Below are positions 8,235-16,887 of a DNA stretch of 64,000 bases, piece by piece. Every line of letters starts with the position of its first letter. The first letter of the stretch is position 1. The DNA comes from Thiomicrospira pelophila DSM 1534 (lineage in GTDB: Bacteria > Pseudomonadota > Gammaproteobacteria > Thiomicrospirales > Thiomicrospiraceae). The position numbers and the translations under genes are program-made. The notes below the pieces were generated by a model. The model made no database searches. It was not told the DNA's origin and saw only the letters and a list, made by a program, of their open reading frames with translations. Where the stretch lies: the NCBI RefSeq assembly GCF_000711195.1, contig NZ_JOMR01000001.1, forward strand, positions 1,736,001 to 1,800,000, given 5' to 3'.

Positions 8235-8263
8235 CGTCATACTGAACAAAGCGAAGTATCTCC
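8235..8263. repeat. dispersed repeat resembling the GTCATTCTGA..GCGAAGAATCT family
   Basis: Reads CGTCATACTGAAC then AAAGCGAAGTATCTCC and contains the dyad ATACT/AGTAT. Similar phrases recur between genes in many unrelated bacteria. Seen only once here, so it is called on resemblance alone. Confidence 0.45.
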
Positions 8264-8313
8264 TTCAGGCTGCTAACGATTTTGCAGGGTTTATCTGGCA
8301 ATGGGTATTATAA

Positions 8314-8784
8314 TTAGCCGATTATATACTCCATAAAAACGGCTTCTGGATGAGGGTTAAAACGGTAAGGCGCAATTTCCTTGAAACCAAAAGCTTGGTA
8401 CAGTTTCAATGCTTTATCCAGCTCAAGGATACTGTCCAGCCGCACCGACTTATACCTCATTTCACTAGCCTTAGCCAAAAAAGCCTCTGTTAAAGCCCGA
8501 CCAATACCCATGCCGTGATAATCAGCCAGTACAAACATACGTTTCATTTCGGCTACATAGGGTTCAAATTCCCTAAGCCCTACGGCCCCCACATAAACAC
8601 CGCCTAGGTTTGCCAACAATAATGAGCCTTTGGGCGGGGCGTACATTTTAGGCAATGTCTCCAACTCATCGGCAAAACCCTGAAACGACAAGTCGTACCC
8701 CAAAAACTCAGCATAAGCGCGAAACAATTGACCACCTGCCTCAAACTGCTCCGTCGTCTCGGCTATCTCAATTTTTACACTCAT
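8314..8784 (-). CDS. GNAT-family N-acetyltransferase
   Basis: 156 residues. The acetyl-CoA loop is LADYHGMGIGRALTEAFL (R/Q-x-x-G-x-G/A pattern), preceded by the beta strands VGAVGLREFEPYVAEMKRMFV and followed by the C-terminal LYQAFGFKEIAPY. These are the standard GNAT motifs A and B. The substrate is unknown. The start was set to the second ATG because AGGAG is six bases before it, whereas it directly abuts the first ATG. Confidence 0.85.
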   Translation of the reverse strand: MSVKIEIAETTEQFEAGGQLFRAYAEFLGYDLSFQGFADELETLPKMYAPPKGSLLLANLGGVYVGAVGLREFEPYVAEMKRMFVLADYHGMGIGRALTEAFLAKASEMRYKSVRLDSILELDKALKLYQAFGFKEIAPYRFNPHPEAVFMEYIIG

Positions 8785-8815
8785 CTGCATCTCCTAACGA
8801 TTAACTGTTTGGTGA

Positions 8816-8838
8816 GGACAACCACCAGGCCTGGTGGT
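8816..8838. repeat. 18-bp palindrome with shared left flank, intergenic
   Basis: Full ACCACCAGGCCTGGTGGT at 8821-8838. Its last base abuts or overlaps the TGA stop of the CPBP protease gene. With the copy ending at 6616 it shares a 23-bp identity. Confidence 0.95.
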
Positions 8839-9401
8839 CAGATTAGGTTGAGTTTCCAACCCAATAAAATAATCAAGGTATGAGCCTCGCTTGCCCAAAG
8901 CACACCATAAACGATGCCATATTTCTGGCGCACATTTAGATATATCGCGCCGAGTAGAATCCCAGTTGCCAACACTATAACGCCATACAGGTAATCAGAG
9001 TAAATCGCCGGATGCACCAAGGTGAAAAACAAGGCCGTGCCTAAAACGATTTTCCAGCTCTTAATACCGCGTTTAATCAAGAGCTCAAACAACACGGCAC
9101 GAAGCAGTATCTCCTCCACCAAAGCCGTCATCACAAACGCCACCGCCACCCGAATTGGATCTAACTGCAAAACCCAACCCGCCAATAATGACAGACCAAC
9201 TAACGCAACAAATAAAGCCGCAACACGACCAAACTCAGAAAAAGTATGAGTATAAAAATAGAACGCCGCAATCACGCCAACCAGAAAAACCGCGCGCTCA
9301 ACATCCAGATAATAAACCCCAAAATCGAGATGAAAACCAGGCACAATTTTGGCAACAGCCAAACCTAGAATCGCAAAGATAAGAAAATGAATTGATTTCA
9401 T
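8838..9401 (-). CDS. CPBP-family intramembrane protease (CAAX-like)
   Basis: 187 residues, almost entirely hydrophobic, with six or more helices. The family motifs are present: EEILLRAVLF (two Glu and the Arg), FTLVHP (first His), and a final helix with EAHTLIILLG. CPBP proteins are intramembrane glutamate proteases, often linked in Gram-positives to bacteriocin self-immunity. The role in gammaproteobacteria is generally unknown. ATG at 9401 was chosen over an upstream TTG. There are no bacteriocin genes nearby. Confidence 0.85.
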   Translation of the reverse strand: MKSIHFLIFAILGLAVAKIVPGFHLDFGVYYLDVERAVFLVGVIAAFYFYTHTFSEFGRVAALFVALVGLSLLAGWVLQLDPIRVAVAFVMTALVEEILLRAVLFELLIKRGIKSWKIVLGTALFFTLVHPAIYSDYLYGVIVLATGILLGAIYLNVRQKYGIVYGVLWASEAHTLIILLGWKLNLI

Positions 9402-9516
9402 AAACAAACCTGGTTGTAAATGGGCGCTATGGATATTTTAAACACGCGCTTGACCTACAATCCACTACCCTCCTAAGTACCCAGGTAAAACATCATACAT
9501 TAAAAATAAAATCGCT

Positions 9517-9526
9517 AGGCCTGGTG
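9517..9526. repeat. decayed palindrome copy, intergenic
   Basis: Only AGGCCTGGTG of the element remains, shortly downstream of clpB. Confidence 0.5.
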
Positions 9527-9544
9527 ATTACTGAATTTCAGGCA

Positions 9545-9571
9545 TAAAAAAAACCCCGCTTTCGCGGGGTT
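9545..9571 (-). terminator. Rho-independent terminator of clpB
   Basis: On the minus strand an 8-bp stem AACCCCGC/GCGGGGTT with a GAAA tetraloop is followed by a run of at least seven T, starting 20 bases after the clpB stop. Confidence 0.92.
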
Positions 9572-9590
9572 AGGTTGGAGAGTGCTACAG

Positions 9591-12161
9591 CTAGTGGAAG
9601 TTGAGTTCGCCGTCTTCCAATTCGACGTGGATGGTCGAACCGGGTTGAAACTCGCCTTTTAGGATGCGTTGCGCGAGCGGGTTTTCCAGACGTTGCTGGA
9701 TCACTCGTTTTAGCGGACGCGCACCATAAACCGGATCGAACCCGGCTTCGCCCAATACATCCAGTGCCGGAATCGAGACGTCAATTTTCAGGTCGATGTC
9801 GGCCAAGCGTTTGCGTAGGCTTTCTAACTGAATATCGGTAATCGCACGAATCTGACTTTGACCAAGTGGGCGGAATACCACGATGTCGTCAATTCGGTTA
9901 ACGAATTCGGGACGGAAATGTCCACCCACCACTTCCATTACCGCCGACTTCATCGCATCGTAATTGCCTTCGCCGGCCAGTTCTTGAATGATCTGCGAAC
10001 CGAGGTTCGAAGTCATCACAATCACCGTGTTACGGAAATCAACTGTGCGGCCTTGACCATCGGTTAAACGCCCGTCGTCCAGCACTTGTAACAGGATATT
10101 AAACACATCCGGGTGCGCCTTTTCGACCTCGTCCAGCAAAATTACCGAATAGGGTTTGCGGCGCACGGCTTCGGTTAAGTAACCACCTTGTTCGTAACCC
10201 ACATAGCCGGGTGGCGCACCGATTAAACGCGCAACCGAGTGTTTTTCCATAAATTCAGACATATCCAAACGCACAATCGCATCCTGACTGTCGAATAAGA
10301 AATCCGCCAAAGATTTGGTTAACTCGGTTTTACCCACCCCAGTTGGGCCAAGGAATAGGAACGAACCATTGGGTTTGTTTGGATCAGACAGACCAGCGCG
10401 CGAACGACGAATCGCATCCGATACGGCTTTCACCGCTTCGTCTTGACCCACCACTTTGGCACTTAGGCTATCTTCCATGCGTAATAACTTATCGCGTTCA
10501 CCCTCCATCATGCGCGAGACTGGAATCCCCGTCCAACGCGAGACCACTTCGGCGATTTCTTCTTCGGATACCTTATTGCGCAACAGGTGCATTTCGCCCT
10601 TGTCTTCTGCGTTGACTTCCAGCTCATCGGCCGCTTTGATCTTGGCTTCTAAGTCGGGAATCACGCCATATTGCAACTCAGACATGCGCCCCAGATTACC
10701 TTCGCGACGCGCGGCTTCCATTTCGGTACGCGCTTTGTCGAGGGCTTCTTTATATTGTTGCGCGCCTTGCAAGGCGGCTTTGTCTTTTTTCCAGACTTCT
10801 TCAAAGTCGGAATATTGTTTTTCCAGTTCTTTGATTTGGTCTTTTAAGATTTCTAGGCGTTTTTTCGACGCCTCATCTTTTTCTTTTTTGAGCGCTACCT
10901 GCTCCATTTTGAGCTGGATTAAACGGCGATCAAGCTTGTCCATTTCTTCCGGTTTGGAATCAATTTCCATACGAATTCTTGAAGCCGCTTCGTCTATCAA
11001 GTCAATGGCTTTATCCGGCAACTGACGGTCAGTGATATAACGCTGCGACAAACGCGCCGCCGCCACAATCGCGGGGTCCGTAATCGCGACACCGTGATGC
11101 ACTTCGTAACGTTCTTTTAAGCCACGTAAAATCGCAATCGTGTCTTCTTCAGTTGGCTCGTCCACCAACACTTTTTGGAAACGACGTTCTAACGCCGCGT
11201 CTTTTTCGATATTGTCGCGGTATTCATTAAGCGTGGTCGCGCCGATGCAATGCAACTCGCCACGCGCTAAGGCTGGCTTCAGCATATTACCGGCATCCAT
11301 TGCACCTTCGGCTTTACCCGCACCCACCATGGTGTGGATTTCGTCAATAAACAAAATCACCTGACCTTCATTTTTCGACAGGTCTTTCAATACCGCTTTA
11401 AGACGTTCTTCGAATTCACCGCGATATTTCGCACCGGCCAATAACGAACCCAGGTCCAAAGACAACACGCGCTTGTTACGCAATCCCTCTGGTACTTCGC
11501 CATTAATAATGCGCTGGGCTAAACCTTCCACTATCGCGGTTTTACCGACACCAGGCTCACCGATTAACACCGGATTGTTTTTAGTACGACGTTGCAATAC
11601 TTGGATCGCACGGCGGATTTCGTCATCACGACCAATCACCGGATCAAGCTTGCCAGACTCGGCACGCGCGGTTAAGTCGATGGTATATTTTTCTAACGCT
11701 TGGCGCGTTGATTCTGCATTTTGATCTTGCACGCTTTCCCCTCCACGTACTTGTTGAATCGCATCGGCCAGCTTATTGGGCTGTGCACCGGCTTGTTTTA
11801 GTAGGTCGGCGACTTGATCTTTCGAATCTAACGCCGCTTGTAAAAACAATTCGCTCGAAATATAGGCATCGCCGTTTTTCTGCGCTTGCTTTTCCATTAG
11901 GTTTAAAATCGCACCGGATTGTCGCGATAATTGAACCTCGCCCCCTGTACCCGATACTTGCGGCAAAGCGCTTAGTTTAGTCTCAACCGCTTGGTTCAGC
12001 GCATTTACGTCCACACCGGCTAAACGCAGCAAGTGACCTTGCTCTGGAACTAACGCGGCCAGAATATGTAAAGGTTCAATAAATTGATTGTCGTTCGTCA
12101 CAGCCAGCGACTGTGCCTGGCCCAGAACGGATTGGAATTGTGTAGTAAACTTGTCCATCAT
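9591..12161 (-). CDS. clpB: ClpB disaggregase (Hsp100)
   Basis: 856 residues, the normal ClpB length. Order: Clp N-domain (1-145), first AAA+ module with Walker [10 protein letters not shown] and Walker [16 protein letters not shown], the long coiled-coil middle domain (about 400-530, [13 protein letters not shown] onward) that contacts DnaK, and a second AAA+ with [10 protein letters not shown] and [14 protein letters not shown]. The hexamer threads aggregated proteins in the cytosol together with DnaK/DnaJ/GrpE. There is no IGF/L ClpP loop, consistent with disaggregation only. GAGGTG lies seven bases before ATG. A sigma-32-like promoter lies upstream. Confidence 0.98.
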   Translation of the reverse strand: MMDKFTTQFQSVLGQAQSLAVTNDNQFIEPLHILAALVPEQGHLLRLAGVDVNALNQAVETKLSALPQVSGTGGEVQLSRQSGAILNLMEKQAQKNGDAYISSELFLQAALDSKDQVADLLKQAGAQPNKLADAIQQVRGGESVQDQNAESTRQALEKYTIDLTARAESGKLDPVIGRDDEIRRAIQVLQRRTKNNPVLIGEPGVGKTAIVEGLAQRIINGEVPEGLRNKRVLSLDLGSLLAGAKYRGEFEERLKAVLKDLSKNEGQVILFIDEIHTMVGAGKAEGAMDAGNMLKPALARGELHCIGATTLNEYRDNIEKDAALERRFQKVLVDEPTEEDTIAILRGLKERYEVHHGVAITDPAIVAAARLSQRYITDRQLPDKAIDLIDEAASRIRMEIDSKPEEMDKLDRRLIQLKMEQVALKKEKDEASKKRLEILKDQIKELEKQYSDFEEVWKKDKAALQGAQQYKEALDKARTEMEAARREGNLGRMSELQYGVIPDLEAKIKAADELEVNAEDKGEMHLLRNKVSEEEIAEVVSRWTGIPVSRMMEGERDKLLRMEDSLSAKVVGQDEAVKAVSDAIRRSRAGLSDPNKPNGSFLFLGPTGVGKTELTKSLADFLFDSQDAIVRLDMSEFMEKHSVARLIGAPPGYVGYEQGGYLTEAVRRKPYSVILLDEVEKAHPDVFNILLQVLDDGRLTDGQGRTVDFRNTVIVMTSNLGSQIIQELAGEGNYDAMKSAVMEVVGGHFRPEFVNRIDDIVVFRPLGQSQIRAITDIQLESLRKRLADIDLKIDVSIPALDVLGEAGFDPVYGARPLKRVIQQRLENPLAQRILKGEFQPGSTIHVELEDGELNFH

Positions 12162-12190
12162 AGTGCGTCACCTCAGTTTCTATTGGTGGT

Positions 12191-12219
12191 TTTATAGGAC
12201 TTAGCGAGAGGTTTTCAAG
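12191..12219 (-). promoter_or_regulatory. sigma-32-like heat-shock promoter of clpB
   Basis: On the minus strand CTTGAAA (-35), a 14-bp spacer, then CCTATAAA (-10), 30 bp before the clpB start. The -35 is a perfect match to the heat-shock consensus. The -10 is a weaker match to CCCCATNT. Confidence 0.65.
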
Positions 12220-12264
12220 TAGCGCGCTTAAATTAATTTTTAATTAGTTGAAAATAAAAGAATT

Positions 12265-13089
12265 ATGGATACAGTTTTCTTTGTGTTATCAAAACTGGGC
12301 TGGATGATTTTAAGCCCAGGAAATTTGTTAGTTATTAGCTTTATATTAGGCACGCTACTGGTATATTTCAAGGCTTATTCCGCTTCAAAATGGATTTTAA
12401 TTCCGACCTCACTCGCGGCGGCTTTGGTACTGGTTTATCCAGTAGGTGACTGGCTGATTCAACCACTCGAAAAACGCTTTGCCAAACCTTATGTTATGCC
12501 TGAAAAAGTTGATGGCATCATTATATTGGGCGGTGGCGAGGACCTTAAACGTTCACTAAGCTGGGGCGTGGCCGAACTCGGTTTAGGCGGTGATCGTTAT
12601 ATTGCGACCAAATACCTAGCCGATTTATACCCCGATGCGCCTGTTATTTTTAGCGGTGGTAGCGGTTCGATTTATTTGCAAGATAGCGGGCGCGAAGCCA
12701 GTATTTCCGCCGACCTTTTCCAGCAGATGGGTTTGGATTCGCAACGTTTGATTTTGGAATCTAACTCACGCAATACCTATGAAAACTTCCGTAATCTGCA
12801 ACCCATCACCAGGCCTGATGGTCAATATTTATTGGTCACCTCAGCGTTTCACATGCCGCGTTCGGTTGGCATTGCACGCCAATTTGGCCTGAATGTCACT
12901 CCTTATCCGGTGGATTATCGCAGTAATCATGCCGATTATCGGCATCTGGATTTTGACTTGTTTGACCATTTAAAAGCGCTGGAATCGGGCTGGCGCGAAT
13001 GGATTGGTCTGAGCGTATATTATTGGACAGGTAAAACCAGTGCTTGGTTACCTGCACCTATGCCCCTTCACCCCGATTCCCCGTTATAA
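12265..13089 (+). CDS. DUF218 (YdcF/ElyC-like) membrane-anchored protein
   Basis: 274 residues. Two N-terminal hydrophobic segments (about 5-30 and 40-65) precede a soluble DUF218 domain with GIIILGGGED, VIFSGGSG, the Glu/Asn-rich ESNSRNTYEN and VTSAFHMPRS. This is the ElyC/SanA/YdcF arrangement. ElyC in E. coli is linked to undecaprenyl-phosphate and envelope homeostasis; whether this protein does the same is an inference. A palindrome variant within the gene is read as TRPD. Confidence 0.85.
   Translation: MDTVFFVLSKLGWMILSPGNLLVISFILGTLLVYFKAYSASKWILIPTSLAAALVLVYPVGDWLIQPLEKRFAKPYVMPEKVDGIIILGGGEDLKRSLSWGVAELGLGGDRYIATKYLADLYPDAPVIFSGGSGSIYLQDSGREASISADLFQQMGLDSQRLILESNSRNTYENFRNLQPITRPDGQYLLVTSAFHMPRSVGIARQFGLNVTPYPVDYRSNHADYRHLDFDLFDHLKALESGWREWIGLSVYYWTGKTSAWLPAPMPLHPDSPL
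12807..12820. repeat. palindrome variant CACCAGGCCTGATG (in gene)
   Basis: One base off the 14-bp palindrome, read as T-R-P-D in the DUF218 protein. Confidence 0.7.
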
Positions 13090-13090
13090 T
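13085..13090 (+). promoter_or_regulatory. candidate -10 box before the thioredoxin/TPR gene
   Basis: Perfect TATAAT, overlapping the stop of the DUF218 gene and 33 bp before the next ATG. No good -35 is visible, so this rests on the -10 alone. Confidence 0.3.
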
Positions 13091-13123
13091 GGGGCACATA
13101 ATTTTTAAAGACTAGGATTCAAC

Positions 13124-13990
13124 ATGGCGAAACAGGCTTATATTTTTGATGTAACAGAAGACAACTTCGACACACTGGTCGTGGAAAACTCAGCTCAAAT
13201 TCCGGTGGTGGTCGCGTTTTTAAACGCGGACACCGAATCACAGACCCTCGCCCAAGATCTGAGCCATTTTGCACAAACCTTTGCGCAACAATTTGTTTTC
13301 GCTAAAGTGAATGTTGACGAACAAACCGAGCTGGCCGGCGCCTTTGAACTCGAACAAACCCCGACCACGGTGATCTTTATCAACGGCGAAATTCAAAACG
13401 CAAAGCAAGGCGCCATCAGCCCCGAAGACATCGCTTTAATGTTGCGTCAGATTGGGGTTTATGATCCCGTTGAAGAGATGCGTTTGGAAGCGCACGATAA
13501 ATACATGGCGGGCGATCCGGCGGGCGCGGTGGCTTTATTAACCCAAGCAATTCAACTTGACCCAAGCCGCACCTTGGTCGCGTTAGACATGGTGCAAATC
13601 ATGCTCGACCTAGATCAAATCGAAGGTGCGACCAGCCTGTTTAATAAGTTGCCTGATGAAGCCAAGCAGAGCCAAGTCGGACGCAATATCACCAGCCAAA
13701 TGACCTTCAAAAAAATGGCGGCTAACACACCAGGCCTGGTGGCTTTAAGCGAACAAATAGAAGCCAATCCACAAGATCACGAGGGGCGTTTTAACCTCGC
13801 GATTTGCCACATCTCTAATTTAAACTTTGATGAAGCGATGACGCACCTATTCGAACTGCAAACTAGCCAACCGGATTTTCAGAACGGCGCGCCCAAAGAG
13901 ACCATTATCACCTTGTGCAATTTGATCACGGCGACTGATCCGGCTTTGGCAAAACGTTACCGTCAACAATTAAACAATCTTTTGAACTAA
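13124..13990 (+). CDS. thioredoxin-fold/TPR co-chaperone, CnoX (YbbN)-like
   Basis: 288 residues: thioredoxin fold (1-110; VAFLNADTESQ at the active-site position, then the cis-Pro loop EQTPTTVIF) followed by TPR-like helices (125-285; DKYMAGDPAGAVALLTQAIQLDP). This is the CnoX/YbbN architecture, a holdase that protects clients and hands them to GroEL or DnaK. The CxxC/SxxC redox pair is absent (A-D-T-E), so the protein probably acts as a redox-inactive holdase. It follows the DUF218 gene and lies two genes from clpB, which fits a protein-quality-control role. Confidence 0.85.
   Translation: MAKQAYIFDVTEDNFDTLVVENSAQIPVVVAFLNADTESQTLAQDLSHFAQTFAQQFVFAKVNVDEQTELAGAFELEQTPTTVIFINGEIQNAKQGAISPEDIALMLRQIGVYDPVEEMRLEAHDKYMAGDPAGAVALLTQAIQLDPSRTLVALDMVQIMLDLDQIEGATSLFNKLPDEAKQSQVGRNITSQMTFKKMAANTPGLVALSEQIEANPQDHEGRFNLAICHISNLNFDEAMTHLFELQTSQPDFQNGAPKETIITLCNLITATDPALAKRYRQQLNNLLN
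13728..13741. repeat. CACCAGGCCTGGTG palindrome (in gene)
   Basis: Perfect copy in the CnoX-like gene, read as T-P-G-L-V. Confidence 0.9.
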
Positions 13991-14010
13991 TAAGATTCGA
14001 TTAGCCCAAC

Positions 14011-14024
14011 CACCAGGCCTGGTG
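14011..14024. repeat. CACCAGGCCTGGTG palindrome, intergenic
   Basis: Copy in the 72-bp gap between two co-directional genes. Confidence 0.9.
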
Positions 14025-14062
14025 ACTTTGCCCGGCCAAACTCGCAATAAAAGGATCACAAC

Positions 14063-15601
14063 ATGAGCGATTGGACAGCCGGTTATGTCGCCGACATTGG
14101 TTATACCTATGGCTACTATAAAGAACTAAATCCATTGCGTATGCGCTTGGCGTTTTTAAATGCTGGCATCGCACCACCCAAACAAGCTAAAGCCTGCGAA
14201 CTAGGATTTGGACAAGGCTTGAGTGCGGCGATTCACGCAGCGGCTAGCGATACCCAATGGTTTGGTAATGACTTTTTACCAGCGCAAGCCGCATTTGCTC
14301 AATCTTTGGTTGAAGCATCAGGTTCGGATGCACAATTTAGTGATGAATCCTTTGCCGAATTTTTAGCGCGTGACGATTTACCAAAGTTCGATTTTATTAG
14401 TCTGCATGGGGTTTGGACCTGGGTTTCGGAGGATAATCGTCAACTGATCATGGACTTTATTCGCAAAAACTTAGCCGTCGGCGGTGTCGTTTATGTGAGC
14501 TACAACACCCAAATTGGCTGGGCACAAATGATGCCGCTGCGTCGTTTATTGGTTCAGCACACCCAACGCATGGGCGCCCCCGGAGAAGGCACGGCCCAAC
14601 GTATTCGCCAAGCCTTGCAGTTTGCCGATCAGGTGATGAAAACCCAACCTTTCCACGCACAAAATAACGCGCAGGTCGCCCCTAAGTTACAAGAATTGAT
14701 GAGCCAAGACCCGCATTATTTAGCCCACGAATATTTCAATCGTGATTGGCAGCCAATGGATTTTGCCGATATGGCCGAATACATGGAATTAGCTAAGCTC
14801 GAATATGCCAGCTCGGCGACCTATTTGGATTTAATTGAAGCGGTCAACTTAAGTGCTGAACAACAAGCCTTATTAGCGCAAATTGGTGATGTCGCCTTGC
14901 GAGAAAATACGCGCGATTTTTGTGTCGACAAAAAGTTCCGTAAAGACTACTGGGTGCGTGGTGCGCGTAATTTAAATCCGGTACAGGTGGTGGACGGTTT
15001 ACGCGCCGAACGCGTGGTGATGACCAAACCGCGTGGTGTGATTTCGTTGGTATTGGAAGGCGCGTTTGGTGTAGCGGACTTAGCCGCCGATGTCTATGAT
15101 CCTATTTTGGATTTCCTCGCCGATTACCAACCTCATAGTCTAGGCGAAATTGAACAAGCGATGGCCTCACACCCAAAAATCGGTTTACAAGAAATTGTGC
15201 AAGCCATGTTTATCTTCACCCATCGAGGCGAAATTCAGGCCGCCCAAGACGGCTCGGTAATTAGCCAAGTGTTTCAGCGCACCCAAAAACTTAACAACAC
15301 ATTAATTGAGCGCGCACGTGGTAGCAGTGATGTGCAATATCTTGCCAGCCCGGTCACCGGCGGTGGCATTGAAGTCAATCGTTACCAACAGTTATTTTTA
15401 TTAGGTTTGCAACAGGGCCACAAACAAGCCCCGGCTTTGGCTGAATTTGCTTGGTCAATTTTAGAACCCCTAGGCGAAGACATGATCAAATACGGTCGCG
15501 CTCTACAGACCGACGAAGAAAAACAGGCCGATTTAAACGAACGCGCCGAAGACTTCTTGCGCCGAGATTTGCCGATGTTACAAGGTTTGCAAATAGCATA
15601 A
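14063..15601 (+). CDS. class I methyltransferase with methyltransferase-regulatory domain
   Basis: 512 residues. The N-terminal SAM-binding domain has KACELGFGQGLSAAIHAA (motif I), WFGNDFLPAQ, and FDFISLHGVWTWVSEDNR. The middle (about 215-330) matches the regulatory domain found in proteins of this size, and the C-terminal third resembles PKMT-type helical domains. Such proteins are annotated as putative protein (lysine) methyltransferases; the target is unknown. AAAGGAT precedes the ATG. A palindrome and a strong bidirectional terminator follow it. Confidence 0.8.
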   Translation: MSDWTAGYVADIGYTYGYYKELNPLRMRLAFLNAGIAPPKQAKACELGFGQGLSAAIHAAASDTQWFGNDFLPAQAAFAQSLVEASGSDAQFSDESFAEFLARDDLPKFDFISLHGVWTWVSEDNRQLIMDFIRKNLAVGGVVYVSYNTQIGWAQMMPLRRLLVQHTQRMGAPGEGTAQRIRQALQFADQVMKTQPFHAQNNAQVAPKLQELMSQDPHYLAHEYFNRDWQPMDFADMAEYMELAKLEYASSATYLDLIEAVNLSAEQQALLAQIGDVALRENTRDFCVDKKFRKDYWVRGARNLNPVQVVDGLRAERVVMTKPRGVISLVLEGAFGVADLAADVYDPILDFLADYQPHSLGEIEQAMASHPKIGLQEIVQAMFIFTHRGEIQAAQDGSVISQVFQRTQKLNNTLIERARGSSDVQYLASPVTGGGIEVNRYQQLFLLGLQQGHKQAPALAEFAWSILEPLGEDMIKYGRALQTDEEKQADLNERAEDFLRRDLPMLQGLQIA

Positions 15602-15609
15602 TTAGGCTT

Positions 15610-15627
15610 ACCACCAGGCCTGGTGGT
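15610..15627. repeat. 18-bp palindrome ACCACCAGGCCTGGTGGT, intergenic
   Basis: Full-length copy eight bases after the methyltransferase stop and just before a separate true terminator. Confidence 0.95.
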
Positions 15628-15640
15628 TATTTTCAAGTAT

Positions 15641-15672
15641 AAAAAAAGCAGGCGCCAGGCCTGCTTTTTTTT
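15641..15672. terminator. bidirectional Rho-independent terminator
   Basis: A-run, GCAGGC, a 5-nt loop GCCAG, GCCTGC, T-run, so it works for both convergent genes. The loop plus right arm contains CCAGGCCTG, part of the repeat core. Confidence 0.92.
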
Positions 15673-15706
15673 ATTTCGCTCGACCAAGCCGAGCTTAAAT
15701 CATCGC

Positions 15707-16321
15707 TTAGCTGTCTGACTCTTCCGACAGAAGCGAACTTTGCGTTTTGTCTTTTTTGTTCTTGGCAAAAGCAATGTGCGAAAAGTACAAGGTTAAACCA
15801 ACCAAAGCAATACCGATGGCGTAATACAATAAATCAATTGGCGTGCTCGGTTTTAAATAAATCGCGGCTTCAAAAAACATCACCACCAACACCAGCAAAA
15901 TCACTTTCGCCAACTTATCTTTTAAGTCGTCCAAGCTGTTAATCACCAGAATTTGACTCGCGCCATAGGCTTTTTTGGCAATGGTCAGTTTAGAAATAAA
16001 CAACTCATATAAACCCAATGAAAAAATCAACATAATCGCGCCAATCAAAAAGCCATCTACTGCGCCAATCACCGTACCGATCACCTTGGATTTAACCGCG
16101 GCACGCTCAGCATATTCCAAGCTGTGATACTCGCCTAAATAAGCCAGTAAATGAAAGACTTCAACAGAGGTAATATAAAACATCACAAACGCGATCACCA
16201 AGCTGGCAATAACCGCAGACAAAACCACCAGGCGACTATGCCACAATACCGCTTCAAAGCCTTTAACCCCTGAACTTTTGGTTTCACAAGCACCAAATGT
16301 TTCATTTATTTTGTCGCTCAT
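15707..16321 (-). CDS. YqhA-family (UPF0114) inner-membrane protein
   Basis: 204 residues with four hydrophobic segments. The signature region [23 protein letters not shown] followed by [12 protein letters not shown] matches the YqhA/UPF0114 family; function is unknown. About 25 residues of charged tail extend beyond the family core. Its ATG overlaps the hslV stop by 4 bp (ATGA), so it is the distal gene of the dapF-DUF484-xerC-hslV run. Confidence 0.8.
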   Translation of the reverse strand: MSDKINETFGACETKSSGVKGFEAVLWHSRLVVLSAVIASLVIAFVMFYITSVEVFHLLAYLGEYHSLEYAERAAVKSKVIGTVIGAVDGFLIGAIMLIFSLGLYELFISKLTIAKKAYGASQILVINSLDDLKDKLAKVILLVLVVMFFEAAIYLKPSTPIDLLYYAIGIALVGLTLYFSHIAFAKNKKDKTQSSLLSEESDS

Positions 16322-16875
16322 TTTTCATCCCCTAATGTTTCAATCGTAAAATTGTGATTAGTGTAAATACATAAATCCGCCGCTATGGTTAAAGCGTTTT
16401 TAACCATGTCTTCCGCACCAATGTCGCTATGACGCATCAAAGCTTGGGCCGCTGCGTGTGCGTAACTGCCGCCTGAACCAATGGCAATAAAGTTGTCTTG
16501 CGGTTCGATCACATCACCAGTACCGGAAATTAACAACATGGTATCGGCATCCGCCACAATCATCATGGCTTCCAATTTACGCAGTGCGCGATCGGTGCGC
16601 CAATCTTTCGCCATTTCTACCGCAGAGCGCATCAATTGGCCATTATGCGTTTGCAAACGGCCTTCGAAACGTTCAAATAAGGTAAACGCATCGGCGGTGG
16701 CGCCAGCAAAACCCGCCAACACTTTGCCATCGTATAAGCGTCGAACTTTGCGTGCATTGCCTTTCATCACGATATGGCCCAACGTCACTTGGCCGTCGCC
16801 GCCGATCACCATTTTACCGCCGCGTTTAACGCATAAAATCGTGGTACCGTAAATTGTTTCTGGATGATGTTTCAT
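16318..16875 (-). CDS. hslV: HslV (ClpQ) peptidase subunit of the HslUV protease
   Basis: 185 residues. The catalytic N-terminal Thr lies in [13 protein letters not shown], so about ten residues form a propeptide that must be removed. VVIGGDG-type and [25 protein letters not shown] motifs are intact. The beta-ring dodecamer degrades proteins unfolded by HslU. It normally sits directly before hslU. Here hslU is 4.1 kb away on the other strand. No promoter of its own is obvious; it follows xerC by 12 bp. Confidence 0.97.
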   Translation of the reverse strand: MKHHPETIYGTTILCVKRGGKMVIGGDGQVTLGHIVMKGNARKVRRLYDGKVLAGFAGATADAFTLFERFEGRLQTHNGQLMRSAVEMAKDWRTDRALRKLEAMMIVADADTMLLISGTGDVIEPQDNFIAIGSGGSYAHAAAQALMRHSDIGAEDMVKNALTIAADLCIYTNHNFTIETLGDEK

Positions 16876-16887
16876 GCCTAAATCCTT

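Noticed and set aside
8838-9401. Bacteriocin immunity locus around the CPBP protease
   Set aside because: No small double-glycine peptide, ABC exporter or regulator is nearby. CPBP proteins are common as single genes.
10456-11025. 189-codon open frame antisense to clpB
   Set aside because: It lies wholly within clpB on the opposite strand, has low-complexity Ser/Arg-rich translation and no ribosome site. It is a shadow of clpB codon use.
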